From positions 1 through 36,027 of the forward strand of contig JAFAVK010000132.1 of NCBI GenBank assembly GCA_019242475.1: DNA of 36,027 nt, written 5' to 3'. How positions within the stretch are numbered: position 1 is the stretch's first letter; each line of letters begins with the position of its first letter. Below the pieces are notes generated by a model. It saw nothing but the letters and a program-made list of their open reading frames with translations, did no database searches and had not been told where the DNA came from. A program made the translations under genes and the position numbers. Below, piece after piece: positions 27,978 through 36,027 of the stretch. The stretch comes from Acidobacteriota bacterium. GTDB lineage: Bacteria; Acidobacteriota; Blastocatellia; Pyrinomonadales; Pyrinomonadaceae.

Positions 27978-28052
27978 CAGAAAACTGCTGCCGGCCGCCG
28001 TATGTTGCCCCAAGCGGGGCGAAGTGGCAAAGGCGCGGCCGTGTGCATACGA

Positions 28053-28088
28053 GAGAGGGGACGCGGAAGTTATCCCGCGTCCCCTCTC
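28053..28088 (-). terminator. Perfect 14-bp hairpin after the giant surface protein gene
   Basis: GAGAGGGGACGCGG (28053-28066) pairs exactly with CCGCGTCCCCTCTC (28075-28088) around an 8-nt loop. It lies about 30 nt past the stop at 28119. The minus strand beyond it has no T tract. Position and strength support a terminator that insulates the ABC operon. Confidence 0.6.
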
Positions 28089-28118
28089 CTCTCCCCTTGC
28101 CGTTAGTGCCGACGGTCG

Positions 28119-31100
28119 CTACGGGGTGCAACCGTTGACGGTGTAGTGCACCCCGCTGTCCACGGCCGGGCCGCTCTTGGGGACGGTGATGGTACGCACC
28201 GCCGTCGCCACGTTGCCGCTCGAATCCTTGACCTTCAGGGTGACACGGTAGACGCGGCCGTCGCCGCCGCCCTCCCGCTCCGCGCGGAGTTGGAGCGACT
28301 TGCAGTCGGGGGCGATGACGATGTCGTTGCTGGTGTTGCCGTCACCGTTCCCGTTCTCGACCTCGTCGCTCGTGGCCTGCGAAATGACCACCTTGTTGAT
28401 GTTCACGCTAGGGTCGCACGAGTCGCTGGCGCTCGCGACGAGCTGCGAGATGCTCAGCGTCTGGTACTGGTGGTTGGGCGAGCCCAGGTTGATCGTGTTC
28501 GTCGTGAGCACGATGACCGGCGGGGTCGCGTCGTTGACCTTGACGGTCTGGGTGCCCGACGCCGTGTTGCCGTGCGCGTCGGTGGCCGTCCAGGTGATGG
28601 TCGTCGTGCCCACGGGGTAGGGCGCGTTCAGCGGCTGACTGTCGCTGCGCACGCCCGCGACCGTGACGCCGGCGCAGTTGTCCGTGGCCGTCGCCGTGCC
28701 GGGGTTGACGTTGGCGCTGCACGAGTTGGGCGGCGCGTTGACGACGATGTTGGCCGGCGTCGTGATGACGGGCGGCGTGTTATCCGTGACGGTCACACTC
28801 TGGTAGGCGTTCGCCGTGTGGCCGTGGCCGTCGTTGGCCGTGTAGGTGACGATGGTCGTGCCGACGGGGAAGTTGTTCCCCGAGGGCACGCCCGTGCGCG
28901 TGACGGTGACGGAGGCCGAGCAGCCGTCGCTGGCGGAGGCCGTGCCGAGCGTCGCGTCGCTGACGAACGCGCCGCAGGACGACGCGCCCGGCCCGGTGTT
29001 AACGCTCACGTTCCCCGGCGCGGTAATCGACGGGTTGGTCGTGTCCACGATGTTGACGCTGACCGTGTCCTCGCTGAAGTCGCCGCTCGGGTCTGTGACC
29101 TTGAGCGTGATGGTGTGCGGGCCGAACGGGAGCGACGTGTTGAGCGTCGCGCCCGTGCCGAGCACCGTCGCGCCCTCGCGCCACTCGTAGGTCAGCGGGT
29201 CGTTGTCGGCGTCCGTCGAGGCCGTGCCGTCGAGCGTGACGGCGGTCGTGCCGCCGCCGCACTCGATGGTCTGGTCGGCGCCGGCGTTGGCCGTGGGCGG
29301 CGTGTTGCAGCCGCCCTCCGTGTCGCCGCCGGTCTGCGTGTTGCCGCGCAGCTCCCACTCGTCCTGCCCGATCTGGCCCGAGGTCGCCGTCTCGACGACG
29401 ATGCTCAGGTGGTAGTTGCCGTGCTGCTGCACCCCGAAGAGCAGGTGCAGGTTGACGGACGCGCCCGCGGGCAGCGGCGTCGCGGTCGTGATCGTCCCGA
29501 CGCCGAGCGTGGAGTTGATGCCGCCGCCGCTCGCTTGAGTGGGCGGTTGTTCGAGCGTCGTGCCGACGACGGTCACGTTGCAGGGCGTGGCGCCGCCGCA
29601 GGTGGTCGCGTCGTTGACGCCGCTGACGACGACGGTCGCGGAGCTGAGCGCGCGCAGGTCGGCCGCGCCGGGCGTCGTCGCCGGGTTGAGCGTGTTGGTG
29701 ATGCGGAAGCGCAACTGCGTGACCGCGCCCCCGGTGTTGTTGGTGAACCGGCGGCGGAAGTCAATCGTGCCGTTGGCTGCGTTCGGGCCGGCCGTCGCGT
29801 CGTGGACGGTGTTCGGCGCGGAGCCGAGCGCCACCGTCGAGTCGAGACGATTCCTCCCGAACTTGGCCGTGTCGGTCACGTTGCAGGGCACGGGCCCGCG
29901 CGCGCCCGTCGAGTTCTCGGGGCCGGGGGCTCCGAGAGTCGGCGTGGCGTTCGAGCCGACCGCGCCGGCCGTCGTCGAGACGACGATGAAGTCGGACGCG
30001 TTGTTGTTCGTGTCGGCGGTCGCGCCCTTGTCCACCGTGCGGACGAAGCTGTACTCGGACGTGCTGCCCGCGGCGGGCTGGAGCGTCGCGCCCTCCCGCA
30101 GCAGGTCGCAGTTGCCGCCCGTGTTCGAGCCGAAGCCGACCGCGTCGAGCCGCGTCACCGTGGAGACGTTGCTCAGGTCGGACGTGTTGAAGAGCGCGAC
30201 GTTGCTGTCGTCCTCGATGCCGAAGACGAGCGCCATGTCGCCGGCCGCGTAGGCGCCGAGCGAGTAGGCCGAGCCCGTCACGAGGTAGTTGCCGCGCGCC
30301 GGGATGACCGTGCCGTTCGGGATGACGGCGACGACCACGGGCGTGTCGCCGCAGGTGGCGCCCGACTTCACCAGCGCCCAGCCGCCGGAGGCGTCCGAAG
30401 ACGCGACCGTGATGGGCGAGTCGGTGTTGTTGTACAGCTCGACGAACTCGTCGTCCGCGCCCGCGGGGCCGGACGTGCGCAGCTCGCTGATGATCACCGT
30501 GCCCGGGGTGCTCTCGGGCGTGATGGTGCCGACCCCTTGCGCGTCGGCGATGGTCGCGCCGCCGGTCGCGCCGCTAAGGTTGACGTAGAAGGTCTCGTTG
30601 ACCTCGGCGTTGTCGGCGTCGGCGTTCACCGGTACCGAGACGGTCTGCACCGTCTGGCCGGGGTTGAAGGTGACCGTGCCGCTCGTCGTGGTGTAGTCGC
30701 CCGGCTGGGTCGCAGTACCGTCGGCGGTCGAGTAGTTGACCGTGACCGTGTGCGTGTAGCTGTGCGAGAGCGTGACGGCGAAGGCCGCGGGCGTCGAGCC
30801 GGAAGCCGGCTCCGCGACCGAGGCGTCCTTCACCGAGACGCTGGGCGGAGTCAGGATCGGCGTCACGGTCGGGTCGGACGAGCCGCCCGCCGCCGGGTCG
30901 TCGGTCTGGACGGTCGAGAAGTTGTCGCCCGAGACCGTGCCCTGGTTCGAAGCCTGCGTGCCCGGGAACGGGTTGTCCACGGTCACCTGGAAGGTGATGT
31001 GGACGGTCTTGCCCGCGGGCAGCGTGCCGACGCTGGCGTTGACCGTCTCGCCGGAGAAGAGCGGCGCCGCCGCGGCGCGTGCCGCGTAGGCCGGAGTCTT

Positions 31101-34100
31101 CTTCGTGCGCGTGGCCGCGCTCCTGCCGTTGCGGCGGGAAGGCTCGTAAGAAGCCTTGACCATCTGCGCCGTGCTGCGGCTCGAAGTGCCGAGGACGCCG
31201 ACGTAGGCCGCGTCTTCCGTGGCGGTCTGCGGCGCGGACGTGACGCTCGAAGGAGTCATGTCGCTCCAGACGCGCGGCTCGGAGGCGGAGGCGCTCTCCG
31301 CGACCGCGGGGGCGTTCGCCGCGACGGCCTCGCCGGTCACGGTCGCCTGCGCGAGCGTCGTCCCGCCCTGCGGGCTGACGCCGAGGCTGGCGGTGGCGGG
31401 CGCGCTGCTGCAATTGCTGAACCCGCTCGTGGACGAGAGGAGCGTCGTCCCGCCGCCGGCCGGGTTCTGGGCGTTGACGTAAGCCTCGACGCCGGGCGAG
31501 CTGGTCGCGGCCATGCCCTCGATGCCGAAGTCGTTGATGGTCGCGCTCGTGTTCTGCTTGCGCAGGCCGATGCCGTTCGCGCCGCCGCTGCCGGCGCTCG
31601 TGTTGCCCGAGATGTCGAGGCAGACGGCGTCGTCTAAGGAGGCCGCGTTGCCCGCGTCAACGCGTATGCCCTCGCGCACGCCGGAGGTCGCCGCGCCGAC
31701 CGTGTTGTTCTTGATCGTGAGCTTCAGGAAGCCGGACGTGCCGCGCCCGACCAGCAGGATGCCGTTGCCGTTGGTCGCGCTGACCTTGTTGTTCGTCACG
31801 GTCAGCGTCAGGTCGGGCGTGTTTGTGTTGCCGCTCACCGACCCGTTGCCGCCGCCGATGCCGTTCGCGGCGACGGCGTTGTTGGCGACGATGACGTTGT
31901 TATTCACGACCGCCGCCGCCGTCGCGTAGCCGTTGTTTCCGACGGCGAGGGCCGTGCCCGACACGTTGGTGAGCGGGTTGGCGACCGTGCCGTTGTTGGA
32001 AACGTCGAAGTTGCCCTGCGAGCGCGAGGCCGCGTTGCCGCCGGACACGGTGAAGATGATGGCGTTCGTGCCCATCTTGGTCGCCGTGCTCAGCCCGTGG
32101 ATGTTGTTGCCGGTGATGGAGACGACGTTGGTCGCGCTGCCCGGCGTGCCGACGGTGCCGCCCGCGCCGGTCGCGCTGGTGTTGCCGCCCTGCACCTGAA
32201 TGCCGGCGCCGCCGGGGAAGTTGGCGATGGTGTTGTTGGCGATGGTCGCCTTCGTCAGGTTCGAGACCGTCGCGGCCGACCCGAGGATTTGGACGTTGAT
32301 GCCCGTGCCCTTCGAGTTGCCGCTCGCGCCGGTCGTCGTCCCGCTCGTCAGCGAGTTGCCGGAGATGTTGAGGTCGGAGATCGTGCCGTTGAAGTTGAAT
32401 ATCCTGACGCCGTCGGTCAGCGCGTTGTTCAGGACGTTGTTGGTGATGGTGACCGCGCCCGAGAGGTTGTTCTCGGTGCCGGCCACCTGCGTGTCGAACC
32501 GCAGGTCTGACTCGCCGGCGAAGGAGTTCGTCGTGTCGGGGAAGTGGCCGACGTTATTGATCGTGCCGTTCTTGAAGGTGAAGTTCGTCACCTGCGTGCC
32601 GCGCACGCCGCTCCCCGTGAGCGAGCCCATCGACGTGCCCTGGATGGTCACGTTGGTGAACGAGGGGCTCGTCGTGTTCGTCAGCGAGACGGCGTCGCCC
32701 GTCGTGTTCCTGATCGTGCCGCCCGAGGCGTCGCCGCCGACCGTGCTCGTGCCGTTGCCGGTCACGACGAGGCCGCCCGCGGAGCCCGTGTTGCTGAGCA
32801 CGATGCCGTTGACGGGGCCGGCGGCCGCCGTGCCCGCCGAGATGCTCTTGAAGGTCAGGCCCGCGGCGTCGATGTTCGTGTTGGTGACGTTGAGCGCCGT
32901 GCCGGTGCCGGTGACGATGGTGTTGACGCCCGTCGAGGCGACGCTGCCGCCGCCGGTCAGGCTGATGCCCGCCGCGCCGTTGCCGGAGTTGTCCACGGCG
33001 ATCTCGCTCATGAGGAGCGCGCCGATGTTCGACGTGCCGCTGATGGCCGCGGCGTCGGTGTTGCTGAAGGCGAGGCCGTGCAGGTGGTTGTTCTGCGCGA
33101 GCCGGATGGCGGCGCCGGTCGTGACGGCGGTGGTGATGACCGGGGCCGTGCCGCCCGTCGAGGGCAGCGGGTCGGAGTCGGGCGCGGGCGTGATGCCGGT
33201 CAGGCTGCCGACGCCGAAGGGCGCGCCGGCGGCACCCTGCCCGACGACGATCTGATTGTTCTCAAGCGTCAGCGGGCCGGTGTAGGTGCCGTCGAGCCCG
33301 TAGATGAAGATGCTGTCGCCGGCCTCGGGGTCGATGACGGCGCCGCCGGCGGTCGTCCCGTTGCCGTTGATGGCCTCGAAGGCGGCGAGGGTCGTGAACG
33401 GGTGCGTCAGGCGGCCGTCGCAGCCGGAGGAGCAGGCGCCCGCCGCGTCGTTGATGAACCAGATCGTGTCGGTGACGGTGAGGACGACCGTGCCGGTGTC
33501 GCTGCCGGCGGAGTTGGTGATGGTGTAGTCGAAGCTGTCGGTGCCGGTGAAGCCGCGCGGCGGGTCGTAGGTGAAGGTGCCCGTCGAGGTGTTCACGTTG
33601 ACTTCGCCGCCGTGCGCGCTCGTCGCGTCGAAGGCGGTGATGGTGGCGCCGGGCGCCTGGTCGTTGGCGAGCACGCTGTAGCCCGAGCCCGCGGTGTTGA
33701 TGCGCACGTTGCCGGTGGCCGAGCGCATGTCGTCAATCGCCAGGGGCTTCACGCCGAAGCTGAAGGTGTAGTCGCCGGCCATCTGGTCGGGCGGGTCGAA
33801 GTTGTCGGCGTCGGTGATCTGGCTGGCGATGACCTTCACCGTGCAGGTCGTGCCGGCGGGCAAGTCCGCCGACGGGTCGAGCGTGAAGCTCGCCGCGGGC
33901 GACGCGCTCAGCGAGAAGGTCTGGGGCGAGCCCGTCGGGCACTCGATGGAGAACGAGGCGGTCGTGGCGTTGACCGGCTCGCTGAAGTTGACCGTGATGT
34001 TGGAGTTCGGCGCGACACTGTTGGCGCCGTTGACGGGCGAGGTGCTGACGACGACGGGGGCGTCGTCCACGTTGATCGTCACGGTCGCCGTGTCGTTGGG

Positions 34101-34697
34101 CGTCGTGCCGTTCGTCGCCGTGTAGGTGAAGGTGTCGGCGCCCTGGAAGCCGGTGGGCGGCGTGTAGTTGAAGCTGCCGTCGGCGTTGAGCGTGACGGTG
34201 CCGCCCTGCGTGGTCGGGCCGGCCGCGATGGGCTGGGCCGAGGGCGCGGGCGTGCCCGTGTCGTTGGCGAGGACGCCGGGCGCGGGGACGCTCAGGGGAG
34301 TGTTCAAGGCCGCGTTGTAGCTCTCGGCGAAGGCCAGCGGCGAGACGCGGAGCGAGCCGGGCACGAGCGTCGTGTTCGGGTCAATCGTGTCGCTGAAGTT
34401 GACGCCCGTGGCGTCGGCCGCGCCCGAGTTGGCAACGTTCACGTCGTACGTGATGGTCTGGCCGGGCTCGGCCTTGCCGTCGGGGGTCGCGGTGTCGTCC
34501 CAGGAGTCGGTCTTGGTGGCCGTGACGATGGTCGTCGCCGGCGCGAACGGGGCGGCCGGCGGGTTGAAGCCGGCGGCGGGGCGGGGCGAGCCCGCGGCGG
34601 CGGGCACGACCGGCGTGACGAGGATGACGAGGGAGACAAGAAGAGCGGTAAATACCCTGAAGTTGCTTGGGCGCTGAAGGGGGTGAAATGTTTTCAT
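28119..34697 (-). CDS. Giant secreted multi-domain surface protein (2192 residues)
   Basis: A signal peptide (about 1-36) starts the protein. Then come a DUF11-like repeat (about 55-115), a cadherin-like/VCBS-type domain (about 125-215), an SbsA-type Ig domain (about 216-315) and a second cadherin-like domain (about 320-410). A long right-handed beta-helix follows (about 410-1090, rich in N-N-x-I/V and G-N turns), then a Ser/Arg/Ala-rich linker (about 1140-1210) and a second DUF11-like region. A Calx-beta domain (about 1286-1392; A-S-V-A-E-P, G-D-Y-T-T-T-S-G-T-V-T-F), a lamin-tail-like domain (about 1394-1482), a PKD domain (about 1799-1887; A-G-A-D-Q-T-I-E-C) and two or three HYR domains (about 1886-2192) complete it. 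There is no LPxTG, PEP-CTERM or type IX sorting signal; it ends N-G-C-T-P. An adhesin or matrix protein is likely. Domain names are by motif pattern. Confidence 0.85.
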   Translation of the reverse strand: MKTFHPLQRPSNFRVFTALLVSLVILVTPVVPAAAGSPRPAAGFNPPAAPFAPATTIVTATKTDSWDDTATPDGKAEPGQTITYDVNVANSGAADATGVNFSDTIDPNTTLVPGSLRVSPLAFAESYNAALNTPLSVPAPGVLANDTGTPAPSAQPIAAGPTTQGGTVTLNADGSFNYTPPTGFQGADTFTYTATNGTTPNDTATVTINVDDAPVVVSTSPVNGANSVAPNSNITVNFSEPVNATTASFSIECPTGSPQTFSLSASPAASFTLDPSADLPAGTTCTVKVIASQITDADNFDPPDQMAGDYTFSFGVKPLAIDDMRSATGNVRINTAGSGYSVLANDQAPGATITAFDATSAHGGEVNVNTSTGTFTYDPPRGFTGTDSFDYTITNSAGSDTGTVVLTVTDTIWFINDAAGACSSGCDGRLTHPFTTLAAFEAINGNGTTAGGAVIDPEAGDSIFIYGLDGTYTGPLTLENNQIVVGQGAAGAPFGVGSLTGITPAPDSDPLPSTGGTAPVITTAVTTGAAIRLAQNNHLHGLAFSNTDAAAISGTSNIGALLMSEIAVDNSGNGAAGISLTGGGSVASTGVNTIVTGTGTALNVTNTNIDAAGLTFKSISAGTAAAGPVNGIVLSNTGSAGGLVVTGNGTSTVGGDASGGTIRNTTGDAVSLTNTTSPSFTNVTIQGTSMGSLTGSGVRGTQVTNFTFKNGTINNVGHFPDTTNSFAGESDLRFDTQVAGTENNLSGAVTITNNVLNNALTDGVRIFNFNGTISDLNISGNSLTSGTTTGASGNSKGTGINVQILGSAATVSNLTKATIANNTIANFPGGAGIQVQGGNTSATGAGGTVGTPGSATNVVSITGNNIHGLSTATKMGTNAIIFTVSGGNAASRSQGNFDVSNNGTVANPLTNVSGTALAVGNNGYATAAAVVNNNVIVANNAVAANGIGGGNGSVSGNTNTPDLTLTVTNNKVSATNGNGILLVGRGTSGFLKLTIKNNTVGAATSGVREGIRVDAGNAASLDDAVCLDISGNTSAGSGGANGIGLRKQNTSATINDFGIEGMAATSSPGVEAYVNAQNPAGGGTTLLSSTSGFSNCSSAPATASLGVSPQGGTTLAQATVTGEAVAANAPAVAESASASEPRVWSDMTPSSVTSAPQTATEDAAYVGVLGTSSRSTAQMVKASYEPSRRNGRSAATRTKKTPAYAARAAAAPLFSGETVNASVGTLPAGKTVHITFQVTVDNPFPGTQASNQGTVSGDNFSTVQTDDPAAGGSSDPTVTPILTPPSVSVKDASVAEPASGSTPAAFAVTLSHSYTHTVTVNYSTADGTATQPGDYTTTSGTVTFNPGQTVQTVSVPVNADADNAEVNETFYVNLSGATGGATIADAQGVGTITPESTPGTVIISELRTSGPAGADDEFVELYNNTDSPITVASSDASGGWALVKSGATCGDTPVVVAVIPNGTVIPARGNYLVTGSAYSLGAYAAGDMALVFGIEDDSNVALFNTSDLSNVSTVTRLDAVGFGSNTGGNCDLLREGATLQPAAGSTSEYSFVRTVDKGATADTNNNASDFIVVSTTAGAVGSNATPTLGAPGPENSTGARGPVPCNVTDTAKFGRNRLDSTVALGSAPNTVHDATAGPNAANGTIDFRRRFTNNTGGAVTQLRFRITNTLNPATTPGAADLRALSSATVVVSGVNDATTCGGATPCNVTVVGTTLEQPPTQASGGGINSTLGVGTITTATPLPAGASVNLHLLFGVQQHGNYHLSIVVETATSGQIGQDEWELRGNTQTGGDTEGGCNTPPTANAGADQTIECGGGTTAVTLDGTASTDADNDPLTYEWREGATVLGTGATLNTSLPFGPHTITLKVTDPSGDFSEDTVSVNIVDTTNPSITAPGNVSVNTGPGASSCGAFVSDATLGTASASDGCSASVTVTRTGVPSGNNFPVGTTIVTYTANDGHGHTANAYQSVTVTDNTPPVITTPANIVVNAPPNSCSANVNPGTATATDNCAGVTVAGVRSDSQPLNAPYPVGTTTITWTATDAHGNTASGTQTVKVNDATPPVIVLTTNTINLGSPNHQYQTLSISQLVASASDSCDPSVNINKVVISQATSDEVENGNGDGNTSNDIVIAPDCKSLQLRAEREGGGDGRVYRVTLKVKDSSGNVATAVRTITVPKSGPAVDSGVHYTVNGCTP

Positions 34698-34734
34698 TGA
34701 GACGCTTCCTTATGGGTAGGCAACAAGCTTTGGA

Positions 34735-34766
34735 TACGCACTCCTACAGACTAGGGCGGGTGCGCA
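34735..34766 (-). promoter_or_regulatory. Hairpin in the leader of the giant surface protein gene
   Basis: On the minus strand TGCGCAC (34766-34760) pairs with GTGCGTA (34741-34735), including one G-U pair. An inner stem CCTA/TAGG closes the loop GTCTG. It lies about 40-70 nt upstream of the ATG at 34697. It could be a regulatory leader structure or the end of a transcript; no clear promoter is visible between it and the gene. Confidence 0.35.
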
Positions 34767-34921
34767 AGGGCATGGAGCTGGAACGATTGGCCGGCGCGAG
34801 CCAGACTCACTAAGCGCGCGAGGTCGGCGGTAACTCTGCGGGACGAAACTGAAGAAGACCTTGACTGTTTTTCAAATCCTGCTCTGACGGAAGGCGGCAC
34901 ACTACCATAGAAAACAGCGCC

Positions 34922-34969
34922 GAGCAATATTTTTGATGACCGATATTTTTGCCGACCGATAGACATCCG
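34922..34969. repeat. 16-nt direct repeats in an AT-rich intergenic region
   Basis: The octamer GACCGATA occurs at 34938-34945 and 34954-34961, exactly 16 nt apart. The flanking ATTTTTG is also repeated, and a third, weaker copy precedes at 34922. The region is more AT-rich than its surroundings and lies between the divergent giant-protein and small-peptide genes, so it may be a regulator binding region. No gene that I believe lies between 34698 and 35190. Confidence 0.4.
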
Positions 34970-35096
34970 CTTTTCCGGCAGGCCCCGCCGCCGCGTCTTC
35001 GGCGTCGAGGGCAGCGGCGGCGCAGAATAAAACACCTCCTAGTCTCACCCTGAGCTAATCTGCTAAATTCAAGTTGGGCAAGTCTTTCTTTCTAGT

Positions 35097-35140
35097 CGCC
35101 ACTTTTTTGGCGGTTATGGAAAAGCCGCCCTCCTCCATAA
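35097..35140 (+). promoter_or_regulatory. Possible pseudoknot/alternative-hairpin leader of the small secreted peptide gene
   Basis: GGCGG (35109-35113) can pair with CCGCC (35125-35129), and TTATGGA (35114-35120) with TCCATAA (35134-35140). These pairings cross, as in an H-type pseudoknot with 4-nt loops; one base must fray to allow the first crossing. A competing hairpin CGCCA (35097-35101) with TGGCG (35108-35112) would exclude the first stem. The structure ends 50 nt upstream of the ATG at 35191. It matches no riboswitch class that I know. Confidence 0.35.
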
Positions 35141-35190
35141 GTCGAGCGGCCCGGCCGTTCAACAAACTCCACAGTCAAAGAGGGAAGATC

Positions 35191-35397
35191 ATGCGTAGAA
35201 CACTTAGCGCTGCCGTGCTTGTTTTGGCCTTCTGCTGCCCGGTTTCGGCCGGGGTCATACACAACCCGCCCCCCGAGCCGCTGCTGGCCGGCGCCGTGAC
35301 GGCAACGGCGGACGCGGAGGTGAGCGAGCCGGGCGTTTCGGACGGCCTGACGGAGAGCGCTTTCGAACTGCTCGTGAATCTGCCGACGCTGCTCTAA
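35191..35397 (+). CDS. Small secreted peptide of unknown function
   Basis: The ATG at 35191, preceded by GAGGGA, gives 68 residues. A clear signal peptide (R-R-T-L-S-A-A-V-L-V-L-A-F-C-C-P-V-S-A, cleavage near residue 20) is followed by about 48 mature residues: a Pro-rich start (H-N-P-P-P-E-P), an acidic middle, and a hydrophobic end (F-E-L-L-V-N-L-P-T-L-L). The last segment could form an amphipathic helix. I do not recognise a family. The frame extends upstream to 35074, but that part is a structured leader. The two Cys residues lie in the signal sequence, so a lipoprotein is not indicated. Function unknown. Confidence 0.7.
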   Translation: MRRTLSAAVLVLAFCCPVSAGVIHNPPPEPLLAGAVTATADAEVSEPGVSDGLTESAFELLVNLPTLL

Positions 35398-35508
35398 ATC
35401 ACACGCCAGTTCTGCCGCGGAAGGGCTGCCCGGCGGCGGCCGGGGGTCGGTGCGTCTCGAAGGGGCGGGAGGGAGCCCCGTCGGCGAGAGACTCCGCGGG
35501 CGTCGGCG

Positions 35509-36027
35509 CTAGAGGATGTTGATGGCGCGCGCGGCGAGGAGCGCGAGCACCGTGAGCGAGATGAGCGACTGGAGCATCATCAGCGCCTTGGCCCAACGCT
35601 TGAGCACGGGCGCGTCCGTCGGCGAAAACGCCGTGCTCGTGTTGAAGGCGAGGAAGAGGTAATCGACGAACTCGGGCGACCAGCAGTCGTCGCAGTCTGC
35701 GTCGGGCTGGGGGGGCATCGTCATCTGCGGGAAGAGGAAGGCGCCGTCGGGGTGGCCGGGGCGCGCGTCGCGGCCGTGCGGGCCGCCCGCGTCGAGGCGC
35801 CAGTACCAGAGGGCGAAGACGAGCACGTTCGAGGCCCAGAGCAGGCCGGCTGAGAGCAGGAGCCGGTCGGGCTCCATCTTGTGCGCGGGCAGCTCCTTGA
35901 TGAGCAGCACGACCGAGGCGATGAGGCACGCGGTCACCGCGCCGTTGATCGTGAAGCCGAAGAGGCGGTTGAGGAAGTGGTGGCCGCGGATGTGCGTGAT
36001 GAGAACCGGGACGAGGAGGCCGAGGAC
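35509..36027 (-). CDS. Multi-pass membrane protein, 3' part (DUF1345/ion-channel-like)
   Basis: The frame is open to the right window edge, so the N-terminus is missing; 172 residues are visible. There are about four hydrophobic segments (V-L-G-L-L-V-P-V-L-I; A-C-L-I-A-S-V-V-L-L-I; L-W-A-S-N-V-L-V-F-A-L-W-Y-W; M-L-Q-S-L-I-S-L-T-V-L-A-L-L). Between the last two lies F-V-D-Y-L-F-L-A-F-N-T-S-T-A-F-S-P-T-D, a pattern seen in a family of bacterial membrane proteins sometimes annotated as DUF1345 or two-pore potassium-channel-like. The re-entrant pore interpretation is uncertain because no T-x-G-Y-G filter is present. A possible GTG start at 35937 is unlikely, since homologous-looking hydrophobic sequence continues upstream of it. 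The 110 nt between this gene and the peptide gene show nothing clear. Confidence 0.7.
   Translation of the reverse strand, partial: VLGLLVPVLITHIRGHHFLNRLFGFTINGAVTACLIASVVLLIKELPAHKMEPDRLLLSAGLLWASNVLVFALWYWRLDAGGPHGRDARPGHPDGAFLFPQMTMPPQPDADCDDCWSPEFVDYLFLAFNTSTAFSPTDAPVLKRWAKALMMLQSLISLTVLALLAARAINIL

Noticed and set aside
28146..34700. Long plus-strand frames opposite the giant surface protein
   Set aside because: Arg/Val/Gly-biased shadow translations with no motif, while the minus strand gives a signal peptide and recognisable domains throughout.
34751..35035. Possible 94-residue minus-strand protein
   Set aside because: Basic, low-complexity composition, no ribosome site or family pattern, and it crosses AT-rich repeats in an intergenic region.

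Overview
The window is a GC-rich bacterial chromosome segment with no rRNA, tRNA, phage or insertion sequence that I can see. The gene content suggests an Acidobacteriota genome, probably of the Blastocatellia type. The clues are a 1000-residue Oar-like TonB receptor with an N-terminal carboxypeptidase-regulatory domain, a secreted M14 peptidase, a two-component sensor with a long Reg_prop propeller, and a very large secreted multi-domain surface protein. This taxonomic placement is inference; no marker gene is present.

Layout. 1-3.1 kb: end of an M14 zinc carboxypeptidase (+), converging on a single-pass membrane protein (-) across a perfect 32-bp-arm hairpin. 3.1-5.1 kb: a two-gene minus-strand operon of an APC-family permease and, overlapping its end, an AhpD/peroxidase-like protein whose second redox cysteine codon is UGA. 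5.1-5.4 kb: an array of sixteen 21-nt units. 5.4-9.2 kb: TonB receptor and a small secreted protein (both -). 9.3-15.2 kb: a five-gene plus-strand run with a sensor kinase at the start and a NarL-type regulator at the end, enclosing three poorly characterised genes including a DUF6745-like one. 15.4-15.8 kb: a second 21-nt array. 15.9-17.4 kb: HtrA/DegP protease (+). 17.5-23.4 kb: a minus-strand envelope/polysaccharide block (mannose-1-phosphate guanylyltransferase-like, TPR protein, FecR-like protein, O-antigen ligase-like protein, Tat-exported GH43). 23.5-24.6 kb: an AaaT-like acetyltransferase and a DUF433/PIN-like toxin-antitoxin pair (+). 24.7-24.9 kb: a third 21-nt array. 24.9-28.0 kb: zwf and a DrrAB-type ABC exporter (-). 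28.1-34.7 kb: a 2192-residue secreted protein (-). 35.2-36.0 kb: a 68-residue secreted peptide behind a structured leader, and a membrane protein cut by the window edge.

Two things stand out. First, the gene at 3161-3730 looks like an unannotated selenoprotein. The in-frame UGA sits exactly at the second Cys of the AhpD E-x11-C-x2-C-x3-H motif. A 6-bp stem with a G-containing 5-nt loop starts 10 nt after the UGA, so the loop begins 16 nt after it, as bacterial SECIS elements require. Second, the window has a 7/21-nt repeat architecture. Three arrays have a strict 21-nt period, unlike unit sequences and palindromic geometry, and four hairpins at gene 3' ends are built of tandem heptanucleotides. 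I know of no named element that covers the arrays.

The genes are mostly envelope-directed: nutrient uptake (TonB receptor, permease), extracellular proteolysis and glycan handling (M14, GH43, O-antigen ligase), envelope quality control (HtrA) and surface display (giant protein). Zwf and the ABC exporter are housekeeping or accessory additions.
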